Shown piece after piece: positions 24,263 through 36,890 of a stretch of DNA of 64,000 nt. Both the position numbers and the translations under genes were made by a program. The first letter of the stretch is position 1. Every line of letters starts with the position of its first letter. This DNA is from Moringa oleifera. Lineage: Eukaryota > Streptophyta > Magnoliopsida > Brassicales > Moringaceae. The DNA lies in assembly GCA_021397835.1 (NCBI GenBank), contig JAJFZO010000896.1, positions 4,380,501-4,444,500 of the forward strand, read 5' to 3'. The notes below the pieces were generated by a model. That model was not told the origin of the DNA, made no database searches, and was given only the letters and a program-made list of their open reading frames with translations.

Positions 24263-27200
24263 GATGACTCACGTGGGGCTCCCATGGCTTGGCTGGCACC
24301 CATGCTATGGCCATATGGTAGGCCTTCCACCCATGCGATGCATGATAAGGGTAGCTATGGCTTGCCTCTTATGTTGATGGTCCGTGCAATGCAGCTCCCT
24401 TCACGTACTCACTACCAAGTCTATCGAGTGATAACGATGAGGGTTTAGCTCGTGTGGAGAGCCTATGACCTAGCTGGCACACTTATTGCGATAGCACATT
24501 AGGCCCTTCACCCATACCATGCCTATTGGGCATAGTTGCGACTTGCCTTTCGTGCCCATGTTTCATGCAATGCGACTCCCTTGGCACACTCGGTGGGCAA
24601 TCTATCGAGGGATAGCGACGAGGGTCTAGCTGACATGGGACACCCATGGCCTGGCTAAGGTGCCTCCTATGATCGCATGCTAGGTCTTCCACCCATGTTG
24701 CATCTGCTAGGGGTAGCCATGCATTACCTTTTGTATCCTTAGGATGCTCGCTAGGGAGTCTATGAAGGCACAATAATAAGGCTATAGCTCGAGTGGGCCA
24801 TCCATGTTCTGGTTGGCTCGCCTACTATCTCCACACGCTCGGCCTTCCATCCATGTCGTGCCTATTGCGGGCAACAATGGCTACCCTCTTGTGCTTATGG
24901 TCTGTGCTATGCGGCTCCTATTGCATGCTCACTGGGCAGTTAATCGAGGGACAATGATGAGGATCCAGCTCAAGTGAGGTGCCCATGGCTTGGCTGATGC
25001 ATTAGTTACAGCCACACACTTGGCCTTTTGCTCATGCACTGACTACTTATGGTAGATATGGCTTACCTCCAATGCCCATGGTCCATGCGATGCGACTCCC
25101 TTAGCATGCATGCTAAGCAGTCTTTCTAGGGACAACAACAATGGTCTAGCCTCCGTGTGGCATCCATGGTATGGTCGGTGCCCATTGTGATTACATGTTA
25201 GGCCTTTCATCCATGCAATGCCTGTCAGGGGTAAAAGTGGCTTGCCTTCCATGCCCAAGTTTCATGCAACTCGACTCCCTTAAAATGCCATCTGGGCATT
25301 CTATCAGGGAATAGCAATGACAGTCAGGCACATGTGAGGTGCCCATTGCGTGAGTGGAGCACCGGTTGCAACCTCACTTTGGACCTTTCGCCCATGCCAT
25401 GCCTACTAAGGGCAACTGTGGCTTACCTCTCGTGCCCATCATCCGTGTAACATAGCCACCTTGGCACAATTTCTAGGTAATCTATCTAGGGATAACGAGG
25501 AGGATTTAACTCCTGTGGGGTGCCGACGGCTTGGCTAATGCCCCTACTATGATCACAAGCTGGGCATTTTGCCTATGTCATGCTTATTAGGTGTAGCCAT
25601 GGCTTGCGTCCCAATTCCATGTTTCTTGCGACGTGGCTCCCTTGGCACACTCACTGGGCCGTCTCTTGAGGGATGATGTTGATGCTCTAGCTCACATGGG
25701 GTGCCCATGGGCCTTCTATTGATGTGATGCATGCTGTGGTAGTTATGCTTGCCTTTCGTGCCCATTTTCCATGCAACACGACTCCCTTTTCATGTTCTTT
25801 TGGTACTCTATCAAGCGATTGCGATGAGAGTCAAGCTTGTATAGGGTGCCCATGACTTCGTTGGCACACTTGCTACGATCATCATTGGGCCCTTTTCCCA
25901 TCACAAGCCTATTAAAGGCAACCATGGCTTGGCTCCCATGCCTATGCTCCATGCAACATAGCTTCCTTAGCACGCTCAGTTGATAGTCTATTGAGGGATA
26001 GCTATGAGGGTCTGGCTCATGTGGGGTATCCATGGCCTGGGTGGCACACCTACTATAGCTTCATGCTAGGCATTTCACCCAAGTCATGACTATCGGGGCC
26101 ACCCGTGGCTTGCCTTTCATGCCTTTTGTCCGTCCAACGTAGCTTCCTTTGTAAACTCACTGGGCAATCTATTAAGCGACAGCGGTAAGGGTTTAGCTTG
26201 GGTGGGAGTACCCATGGCCTGGCTGGTGCTTTTACGACAACCGCACGTTAGGCTTTCCATTCTTGTCGCACCTCCTAGAGGTAGGCATGGCCTACTTCCC
26301 ATGCCCATGGTCCTTACGATGGGGTTTCGTTGGCATGCTCGGTGGGCAGTCCATCGAGCGACAGTGATATGGGTTTAGCTTGCATGGACGCGCCCATGGC
26401 TTGGCTGGTGCTCCTATTATGGCTGCATGTTAGGCCTTCCATCCTTTCTGCGCCTTCTGGGGCTAGTCATGGCTTGTGTCCCATCCCCATGGTCTCTGTG
26501 ACATGGCTTCCTTGGCACATTTGATGGGCAGTCAATAGAGGGATGACGTTGAGGGTTTGGCTCATATAAAGCACCCATGGCTTGGCTGGTGTACGTGTGG
26601 GAAACACACGATAGGCCTTTCACCTTAGGCAGGCCTAGAGATAGCCATGGCTTGCTCCCAATCTCATGGTTTGTGCAACGTGGCTCCCTTAACACACTCA
26701 TTGGGTAGTCTATCTGGCGATAATGATGAGGTTTTGGCTTGCATGATGTGCCTTTGGCCTCACTGGCGCGCTTGCTTCAACGACACATTATGCCTTTTAC
26801 CCATGCTGAGCTTGTTAAAGACAGCCATGGCTTGCCTCTGATGCCCATGGTCCATGTGGAGTGGCTCCTTTGGCATGCTTGTTTGGCCATCTGTGGAAGG
26901 ACAACATTGAGAGTGTTGCTCGTGTGGGGTGCCCAAGGCCTTGCTAATGCCTACTATGTGCCACCTGACCCCATTGTCTATATGATGAGGCTCCCTTTGC
27001 ATGCTTGTAAAGCAGTCTATTGAGGACAACAATGAGAGTCGAGCAAGCTTAGGGAACCCATGGCTCGGCATAAGTACCATTTGCAACAAGATGTTAGGCC
27101 TTTTTCTCATGCCATTCCTATTGGGGCCAGTCGTAACTTACCTGCCGTGTCAATGCTCCATGCAATGTGGTTATCTACATGCTCGTTGGGTAATTTATCT

Positions 27201-29158
27201 GGAGACAAAGATGAGGTTCTGGTTCTTATAGGGCTCCTATGACCTAGCTTAACGCGCCTGCTATGGTTGTACCCACGGTTTTCACCCATGTCGGGCCTAC
27301 TAGAGGCTGCCATGGATTGCTTCCCATCCCCATGATCTGTGCGACGTGGCTTCCTTGGCATGATTGCTAGCAGTCTATCAAGGGACAATGACAATAATCT
27401 AAGCCACGTAAGATGCCTATGTCCTAGTTGGCACTCTTGCTGTGTCTGCATGCTAGACCTCCCAATATATGCTAGTTGGTTGTTTATCAAGGGACAACGA
27501 CAAGGGTCTAGATCGCATGGGCGACCACGGCCTGGCAGGGTGCTAGCTGTGGCCGAACGATGGACCTTCCACCCATGCCATGCCTGCTGAGGGCAACTGT
27601 GGCTCACCTTTTGTGCCCATGGTCCATGTGAGGCGGCTCCCTTGGCGCGCTTATTGGGTAGTCTAAGGGGGGGATAGTGACAAGGGTTTTGTTAACATGG
27701 GGCGCCTATGGGTTGGTTAGCAAGCTTGTTAGGCCCACACATTGGGCCATCTTCCTATACTGTGAGTGTTGGGGCCAGCTATGGCTTGCTTCCCATGCGC
27801 ATGGACTTTTTGATGCGGCTCCCTTGACATGCTCACTCGGGCTATCTATCTAATGTCAATGACAAGAATTTTACAGCTGTACATAGGGCCATAGACCCAT
27901 GCCATGCTAGCTAGCGTAAGTCCTGGCTTGCCTACCATGCATATGGTCCATGCGATGTAGCTCCCTTAGCAAGCTCACTAGGCAATCTATCAGGGGACAG
28001 AGGTCTAACTTGCGTATGGTGCTAAAGGCATGGCTGGTGCTCTTGCTATGGCCGCATATTGCCTTCCACTAATGTCGTGCCTACAAGGTGCAGCCATAAC
28101 TTGCCGCACTTGCCCACTGTCTAATGACGTGATTCCCTCAGCACTTTCGCTAGCAGTTCATCGAGGGACAAAGACGAAGGTCTTGCTCGCGTGGAGCACC
28201 CATGGCGTGGCTTGGGCACCTACTGTAACTGTACGATGGGTTTTGTTCCCATGACGTGCCTACTAGGAGAAATCATGGCTTACTTCACATGCATATAGTC
28301 CATGCAATACGACTCCCTTAATGCACCGGTGGGAAGTCTATCGAGGGACATCGACGAAGGTATGGCTCACATGGGGCTTCCATGGCTTGGCAGAAGCGAT
28401 TGTAGTGGCCGCACGCTGGGCCTTCTACCCATGCGATGCTTGCTGGGGGCCACTATGGCTTGCCTCGCGTGCCCATGGTTTGTGTGACGGCAACTCCCTT
28501 GGCACCCTTGTCGGGTAGCCTATCAAGGGATAAAAATGAGGGTCTGCTTGCGTGAAGCACCCATGAATTGGGTGGCGAGACTACTGCAGCTGTAGGCAAG
28601 GCCTTTTGCCCAAGCTGCGCTTGCTGGAGGTAGTAATGGCTTACCTCCCTTGTCCACGATCCACATGACCTGGCTCTCTTGGTAGGCAAGATTGAGGGAT
28701 GATGTCGAGGGTTTCCCTCACATGAGGCATCGATGGCCTAGTTGGCGTGCCTGCTGCGACTGCACGGTGGACCTTTTTCCAATGCCTTGTGTGCTGAGGG
28801 CTACCATAGCTTGCATCTTGTGCCATGGTCCATGTGATAAGGCTTCTTCGACTTGCTCGCTAGGCAATCTATTGAGGGACAGCACAAGGTTCTTGCTTGT
28901 ATGGGGTGCGCATCGCTTGGCTAAGTGCCTGTTGCAACTGAACGCTGGTCTTTCTCCCATACTATGCCTACTAGGGCCTACTGTGGCTTATTTCTTGTGT
29001 CCATTGTTCATGCAATGTGGCTTCCTTGGCATATTCATTGGGCAATCTATCGAGGTGATACGATAACATTTTTTCTCATGTATAGCACTTATGGCTTGGC
29101 TAGTGCACCTACTGCGATCGCACATTGGGTCTTTTGCCCATGCCATACCAACTGGGGG
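24263..29158 (+). repeat. Satellite family 2, block B2 (about 28 units of about 175 bp)
   Basis: The longest family 2 block, with the same landmarks as B1. Unit starts (GCCCATGGCTTGGCTGG variants) fall near 24286, 24464, 24645, 24980 and onward. The left part (to about 26900) pairs with B1 at an offset of about 11.74 kb. The right part (from about 26040) pairs with B3 at an offset of about 15.3 kb, so B2 contains the intact ancestor-like order of both. The 166-codon frame on the minus strand at 27107-27607 overlaps plus-strand frames of similar length and follows no conserved reading frame; I treat it as chance. Confidence 0.88.
25690..25745 (+). repeat. Deletion-bearing family 2 unit in B2 (partner of the one in B1)
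   Basis: Reads GTGCCCATGGGCCTTC at 25701-25716, with the roughly 30 bp between GCCCATGG and GGGCCTTC missing, exactly as at 13960. It supports descent of both blocks from one deleted ancestor. Confidence 0.82.
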
Positions 29159-32100
29159 CTATTGTTGGGGTCGATGGACACTAGTGCCAGCAACGAAATA
29201 GCCTAGCGACAACCCATGATAATTGCTAGAGTTAGGATAGCCCTAGCGATAGCAAACAACTGCATTGTGTTATGCTAGAGATGACTTAATTATAATAAGT
29301 GGTGCTAACAGACATGAGACAGGCACTAGAAAAGCCTAACAATGGCCTAGGAGCAGTACGTGGCATTGATAGAGCCCAACAACTATTGTGGGAAAGTAGC
29401 GGGTGCTGGCAAATGCTCACACTAGCTTCAAGGGAACCCAACGACTGCCTAGCAACTGTTATAAGGTAGTTACTCTTATTAACAAACGTTGGCACCAGCA
29501 CTAGGAGAACCTAACAACTGCCTAGCTATTATTGTGCAGTAATTGGTGGTGTTAATAAACGCTAGTTTTAGCACTAGGGGAGCCTAGCAATGACGCAATG
29601 ATATTCATTGCCATTGGGAAGCCCTATAACTACTACTAAGCAATCGTTGATGCTGATGGACATCATCATTAGGTTGCCCTAATGATGGTCATATAGCAAT
29701 TACAAGCACAGGTAAATAAGAGAGCAAGCACTAGAAGAGCCTAATGATGGCCTAGCAGTAGTGGTTAGCATTAAGAAAACCTAACGACTATTGCGAGGAA
29801 GTTGTTGGTGTAGGTAAATGCTAATGTTAGCTTTAAGGGAACCTAATGATTGCCTAGCTATTACTTCACGATAGTAGCTGGTGTTATTAAACACTAGCGC
29901 CACCAATAGGGATCCCAAGGACTACTCACTTGTTGTTGTGAGGTAGTTACAAAAGTCGGTAAACACTAGTTCTAGCATCAAGGGAGTTTAGTAATGCCCC
30001 TATGATAATCGCTGGCATTGGGATAGCCCAAAGACTTTTCCTAGGCAGTTGCTGACATTGGTAGATGTCAGCACTAGCATTAAGGGAGCATAGTAATAAC
30101 CCCACTTTATAGGAATCATGAACTTCCCTACTATTATTGTGGCATAGTTATTGATGTTGGAAGACGCCGGCACTATACTAGGAGACCCTAGGGATTGCCT
30201 CATTATTAATGCGAGGTAGTTGCTGGTGTCGATAGACACTAATGCTAGACACCAGGGCAGTCCAATCACAACTTAATGATAGTCGCACGCGTTGGGAGAG
30301 CCATAGCAGTCATTAACATTAGCAGACATCTGTATTAAGTTGCCCTAGCGATGGCCTAATGGCAGTTGTTGATGTAAAAAGACCTAGGGGCAAGCACTAG
30401 AGCAGCTTAACGATGGCTTAGCAGCAGTAGTTGGCATAGCGAGAGCCCAAAAACTACTGCTTGGAAGTCGCTTATGCTGGCAGATGCTCGTGCTAGCTTT
30501 GGAGGAACCCAACAACAACCTAACTACTTTTGCGATGCAATTACTAGCATGGGTTATCATGAGTACCAGTACGAGGGGAGCCTAACGACGTCCCAGCGAT
30601 AGTCTCTCGTGTTAAGAGAGCCCAATGACTATTGCTGGGTGGTTGTTGATGTACGTAGATGCCAGCTTTAGCACAAGGGGAGCTTAGCGATGTCCAGCGA
30701 TAGTCGCTAACATTGGTAGACATCTATTGTGGTATCTTAGCGATGGCCCAATGACAGTTGCCAGCGTAAGTAGATGCGAGGGCAAGCACCAAAAGAGCTC
30801 AACAGTGGCCTAGCAGTAACGGTCAGCATTGGGAGAGCTTAAAGACTACTGAGTGACAGTCGCTAGTGCTAGCAAATGCTTGTGCCACCTTTAGGTTAAC
30901 CAAGGGACGCCAGTGCCAATTGCCAAGCTACTATAATAAGGCAGTTCCTTGAGCTGACACACACGAATGCCAGCACTTAGGGAATCGAGGGACCATGTAG
31001 TTATTACTTCAGGACAGTAATTAGTATTAGCAAACGCTCGCGCAAGCACAGAGAGAGCCTAGTGATGACCCTTTGATGACCACTAGGATACGAAGAGCCC
31101 AATGATTACAGCTAGATAGTGCTGATGATGGTACATGCTAGCGCTCGCACTGATGGATCTTAGCGATGACCCAGCAGTAATCGTTGGTGCTACTAGAACA
31201 CTATGCTAGGTTCCCCTTGCGATGCCCTTATGATAGTTATTAATGTAGGTAAATGCAACGCTAACCACCAATTGAGCCCAACGACTGCCTAGCAGCAATG
31301 GTTGGCATTGAGAGAGCCCAACAACGGTTGCTAGAGATTCATTACTATTGGTCGAAGCTCGCACCAGCTTCAGAGGAACTCAATGACTGCCTAGCTATTT
31401 CTACGATATAGTTGCTAAAGTTAGTAAACATTAGTTCTAGCACTAGGAAAGCCTAGCAACAACTTGGTGATAGTTGCCAATGTTAAGAGAGCCCAACAAC
31501 TACTATTGGGCAATCACTAACATTGGTAGATTGCAGTGCTTGCATTAGAGCAGCTCAGCAATAACCTAGCGATGGTTGCTAGTGCACGTAAACATCAACA
31601 CTAGGTTCTCCTAGCGATGGCCTAACGACAATCACTACCATAAGCACACGTGAAGGCAAGCGCTAGACGAGACTAACGATGGCCTAATAATAATTGTAGG
31701 CACTAGGACACCCTAATAACTTTTATAGGGACGTCGCTCATACTGGCAAATGCTCGTGTCAGCTTTGGGGGAACCCAACGATTGCCTAGCTTCACAGTAA
31801 GGCAGTTATAGGTGTACGTAGACGTTGGCTCTAGCACTAAGGAAAATAAAGGACTACCTCGCTATTATTACGAGGAAGTTACTAGTCTCAATAGATGGTA
31901 GTACTAGCATAGGGGCAGCCCAATATTGACCCAATGACAGTCGTAGGCGTCAGGAGAGCCCTACTTCTCCTGCTAAGCAGTCACTGACGCTGGTAGACAT
32001 CTTTACTAGGTTGCCCTAGTGATAGCCCAATAGTAGTCACTAGCACAAGAAGACACGTGGGCAAGCATTAGATGAGCCCAACGATGGCTTAATAGTAGTA

Positions 32101-35100
32101 GTTGGTATAGGGAGAGCCCAATGACTACAATGAGCAAGTTGCTTATGCTGATAGATGCTATCGCTAGCTTTGGGGGAATCTAACAACTACCTAGTTACTT
32201 TTGCAGTGCAGTTTCTGGTGTTGATAGACGGTAGTAATAGCATCAGGGGAGCATAATGATGACCCTGTGATAGTGTCTAGTGTTAGGAGAGGCTAATGAC
32301 TACTACTCGGTAGACATTAACGTTGGTAAATGCCAGTGCAAGCACTTGGGGAGATTAGTGATGACGATGACTTGGCAGTAATCACTGGGGCTGGCAGATA
32401 TTTACGCTGTGTACCCCAAGATGGCCTAACGACAGTCCTTATTACAGATAAACTTGAGGGCAAACAGTAGGGGACATCAACAATGGCCTACCAACGATGG
32501 TCAGCGCTAGGAGAGCCCAATGACTACTGCAAGGTAGTCATTGTCATTGATAAATGCTTGTGATAGCTTTAGGGGAACCTAACAATTGCCTAGCCATATC
32601 AGCAGGGCAATTGTTGTTGTTGATAGGCGCTAGGGCCTACACTAAGGGAACCTAGGGACTGCCCTGCTGTTAGTGCAATGTACTTCTTCGTATCAGTAGA
32701 CACTAGCATTAGCACTAGAGCAGTCAAATGATGACCTTATGACAGCTGCTAGCATAAAAAGAGCCCAATGACTATAGCTGGTAGATGCAAATGCGAGCAC
32801 TAGGGGATCTTAGCAACAATCCAGCGGCATTCATTTGGGTAGGTCGACATCTATGCTAGGTCATTGATGGCCCAATGGCAATCATTGGTGTAGGTAGATG
32901 CGATTGTAAGCACTAGACAAGCCCAACGATAGCCTAGCAGTAATAGTTTGTGTACGAAGAGCCCAACGAGGACTATAGGGGATTCATTAGTGTAAACAAA
33001 CGCTCGAATGAGCTTCAGGGGAACTCAATGTCTACCTAGCTATTTTTACGATACAATTGCTAGTGTCAGTAGACGCTAATAATACCAGCATCAGGAGAGC
33101 TTAATAACTGCTACTGAGCAATCACTAACACTGGTAAAGGGCAATGTGACCACTAGAGCAACTCAGTAATGACCTAGTGATAATTGTTGAAACTGGCAGA
33201 CATTAGCACTGAGTTCTCCTAGCGAGCGCCCAACAATTGTTGCTGACATAGGTAAACATGAAGGCAAGCACTAAAAGCGCCAAACGATGGCCTAGCAACA
33301 ATAGTAAGCACCAAGAGAGTCTAAGAACTTCTGTCGCCATATCGCTGGTGTAAGCAGACATTCGCGCCAGCTTTGGGGGAACCTAGCGGTAAGTCACCCA
33401 CTTATTATTACAGGGTAGTTATAAGTGTTGGTAGACGTTGGCACCAGTAATAGAGGAACCCAAGGACCGCCTAGCCATTATTGGCAAGCAGTTACTAATG
33501 TCGATACATGGTAGTGCTAGTACCACAGGAGCCCAACAATAACCTAATTATACTCGCTGACGTTAGGAGAGCCCAACGACTACTGCTGGGTGATCGTTAA
33601 TTTAGTAAATGGTAGTGCGAGCATAAGGGAGCTCAACGATGACCCAGCAGCACTGCCATTACTAAACATTAGCACTAGGTTACCCCAGTGATGAACCAAC
33701 GGTATTCGCTGGCACAGATAGACTTAAGGGTAAGCATTAAAGGAGCCAATGATGGCTTAGTAGTAGTGTTTGGCATTAAGAGAGCCCAACGACTACAACA
33801 AAGAGTTGCTGGCATTGGCAGATGCTTACACCAGCTTTGGAAGAACCCAACGATTGCCCAACTACTGTTATGGGGTAGTCGCTGGTGGTGGTTAACATCG
33901 ACGCCAGCACTAAAGGAACTCAAGGACTTTTCAACAATTACTGGGGGCAAGTTGCTGGTATCGGTAGACGCTAGTGCCAATAATAGAGGAGCCTAGCTAT
34001 TACCTCATGATAGTCGCCCACGTTAGGAGAGCGCAATGACAACTGCTGGGCAGTCTTTAGCGCTCGTACAGGCTAGTGCCAGCGCTAGGGGAACTCATCA
34101 GTGGCGACTTAATGATAGTCGCAAGCATTGGGAGAGCCCTACCATTGTTGCTAGGTAGTCGCTAGCCATGGGAAACATCTTCACAAGGTTCCCTCAGCGA
34201 TAGTGTGGCGATAGTCATGGGCAAAGGCAGATGTGAGGCCAAGAATGAAAAGAGCCCAACGAAAACCTAGAAGCTATAGTAGGTCTTGGGAGAGCATAAC
34301 GACTGCTATGAGGAAATTGGTGGCATTGGCAAGTGTTGGTGCCAACTATGGTGGAACCCAATGACTACTGAGCTTCTTTGGCGAGATGGTAACTAGTGTT
34401 GTAAAAGGCCAATGCCTGTACTAAGGGAACCCAAGGACTGCCTTGCTATTGCCATGGGGCAGTTACAAGTGTCGATAAACACCAAATTTGGCATTAAAGG
34501 AGCCTAGTGATGACCCCATGATAATCGCTAGCATTGGTAAAGCCTAATGATTATAGTTGAGTAGTCATTGATGTTATGTTGTAGCTAACACTAGCACTAG
34601 AGGAGCTCAGCAATGACCCAACGGCAGTCATTAGTGCTAGCAAATATGTGCACTTGATTCCCCTAACAATAGCCCAACGATGGTCGCTAGTACAATTAGA
34701 TGTGACGGTAAGCACTAGAGGAGCCCAATGATGGCCTACTAGTAATAATTGGCGTTTGGGGAGACCAACGAATTTGTTGAGATAATCGTTAGCACTAATT
34801 TTATGAGGAACCCAATGATTGCCCACCTATTGTTATGGGCAGTTTCTAGTGTTGGTTGATGCTAGCATTGGCACTAGAGGAACTTAATGATTGCCTAGTT
34901 ATTATTGCAAGGCAGTTGTTCGTGTTGGTAGATAATAGTATCAGCATTTGAAGAGCCCAATGGCAGCCTTGCAACAGTAATAAGTGTTGGGAGAGACCAT
35001 CAAGTACTATAGGGAAGTCTTACGTGCCAGCAAACACTAGCAGCAACTTTGAAGGAATCTAACGACTACCGTGCTGCAACTTCAGGGTAGTTGTTGGTGC

Positions 35101-35840
35101 TAGTAAACAGTAGTGCCAGCTTTGATGGAGCCTAAGGGTGGCCCCACAACTGTTACTACCGTTGTGAGAGCCTAAAGACTATTGCTGGGCAATCACTAGT
35201 GTTGTTTGACGTCAGCGCTGCACTAAAGGAGCTCAGCAATGATGATCTAATGACAGTCGCAGGCGTTGTGAGAGCCCTACGACTACTGTTGGACAATTAC
35301 TGGCACTAGCAAACATCTGCACTAGGTTCCACCAACGATGATCAAGGCATAGTCGTAGGTAAAGCTAGATGTGAAGACAAGCACTAAAGGAGCCCAACAA
35401 TGGTTTAAAAGCTGTAGTGGGTATTGGGAAAGCCTAACAACTGGTGCGGGGAAGTCATTGATGCTGACAGATGCTCGACTAGCTTTAAGGGAACCCAACG
35501 ATTGCTAGATATTACTACAAGGCAGTTACAGGTGTCGGTAGATGCTTGTACTAGCACCGAAGGAGCCCAAGAATGACCCCATGATATTGCTAGCATTGTG
35601 AGAGCCCAATGACTATTATTGGGTAGTCACTCGCACTGGTAAGGGCTAACACCATCACTAGGGGAGCTCTATGATAACCTAGTAGTTGGCATCAGGAGAG
35701 CCCAATGATTTCTATGCAGAAGTCATTGGTGCTGGTAAACATTATCACTAGCTTTAAGGGAACCCAATGACTGCCCAACAACTTTTGCAGGGCAGTCACT
35801 GGTGTTGGTAAACACTAATGCCTACATTTGGAGAACCTTG
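29159..35840 (+). repeat. Type D segment 1 of satellite family 1
   Basis: Family 1 units running from the family 2 exit junction. The opening (TCGATGGACACTAGTGCCAGCAACG, then AACAACTGCATTGTGTTATGC) recurs right after B3 near 44480 and, more diverged, after B4 near 55430. Further landmarks are: CACTTTATAGGAATCATGAAC near 30103, AGGGAATCGAGGGACCATG near 30978 and GGTGGTTAACATCGACG near 33886. The whole segment pairs with 55.36-61.6 kb at an offset near 26.2 kb and its first part with 44.47-47.4 kb at about 15.3 kb. No gene is seen. Confidence 0.84.
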
Positions 35841-36890
35841 AAACTGCCTAACAATTGCTATAGGGTAGTTGCTAGTGTCAGTAGATGCCAGTGCTAGCAC
35901 TGAGCGAACCTAGTGACATCCCTACAATAGTTGCTAGTGTTGGGAAAGCCTAACGATTGTTGCTGAGGAGTGTCTCGCACTATTTAAGACTAGGTAGCAC
36001 TATAGGAGCTTAGCTTGACTTAGCAATAATCGCTGGGAGACATTTACGTTGGGCTCCCCCAATGATGACCTAGCAACAGTCACTAATACAGTTAGAAGAG
36101 TCCAACGATGGTGCAGTAGTAGTAGTTGGCATAGGCAGAGGACAACGACTGCTGAGGGACAGTCCTTGGTGCCAACAGACACTAGCTCAAACATAAGGGG
36201 AGCCTAGATACTGCTTAGTTATTACTGTAGGGTAGTTGGTAGTGTCAATAGATGCTATTGCCAACACTAGGGGAATCTTATGATGACCAAATGATGGTTG
36301 CTAGCATTGGGAGAGCCTAATGACTATTGTTGGGCAATCACTGCCACTAGGGCGCTTGCATTTGGAGAACCTTAACACTGCCCAACTATTGCTATGGGGT
36401 AGTAGCTATTGTCAATAGACGCTAATGCTAACACTGAGGGAACTTAATGACATCTTACAAGTGTTGGGAAAGCCTAATGATTGTTGCTGGTGAGTGTCTC
36501 GAGCTATTTAAGGCCAGTGCAGCACTAGGGAGCTCAACGATGACCCAACGACAATCGCTAGTGCTAGAAGATATCAGCATTGGGCTCCGCTAATGATGAC
36601 CCAGCGATAGTCGCTAACCTAAGTAAAAAAGTTCAATGATGGCACAGTGGTAGTAGATGGCTAAGGAGAGCATAATGACTAAACAAGGAAGTCCTTGGTG
36701 CTCGTAAATCCCAACATTAGTACATGGGAAACTTATGTACTGCCTAACTATTGCTGCAGGGTGGTTGCTTGTGTTTATAGATGCTACTGCCAATACTAGA
36801 AGAATCCTGTGATAACTTAATAATGGTCACTGGCATTGGGAGAACCCAACGATTGTTACTAGGGAGTCATTGGCACTAGGGGAGCTTAGC
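35841..36890 (+). repeat. Type G: tandem dimer of a 524-bp family 1 unit
   Basis: Two successive copies share the order CATCCCTACAATAG-like, GAGTGTCTCG (35968 and 36492), CTATTTAAG, GGGCTCC(C/G)C and a GAAGTCC/CAGTCCTTGGTGC segment. The spacing of the GAGTGTCTCG landmark is 524 bp. The unit is related to the second half of type A (it keeps the TTTAAGGC element). A third copy lies at about 47431-47945 and resembles the second one most closely, sharing for example the CTTATGTACTGCCTAACTA segment. Confidence 0.78.

Noticed and set aside
27107..27607. 166-codon open frame on the minus strand, the longest in the window
   Set aside because: It lies wholly in family 2 units of about 175 bp, overlaps plus-strand frames at 27339-27590 and others, shows no domain, and the corresponding stretch of B3 (about 42.4-42.9 kb) has no matching frame. 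Its length follows from the higher G+C of family 2.
29040..29160. Transposon or LTR border at the family 2 to family 1 transition
   Set aside because: No target-site duplication, no terminal TG...CA pair, no polypurine tract or primer binding site seen. The border is explained by a satellite junction that was copied with its block.
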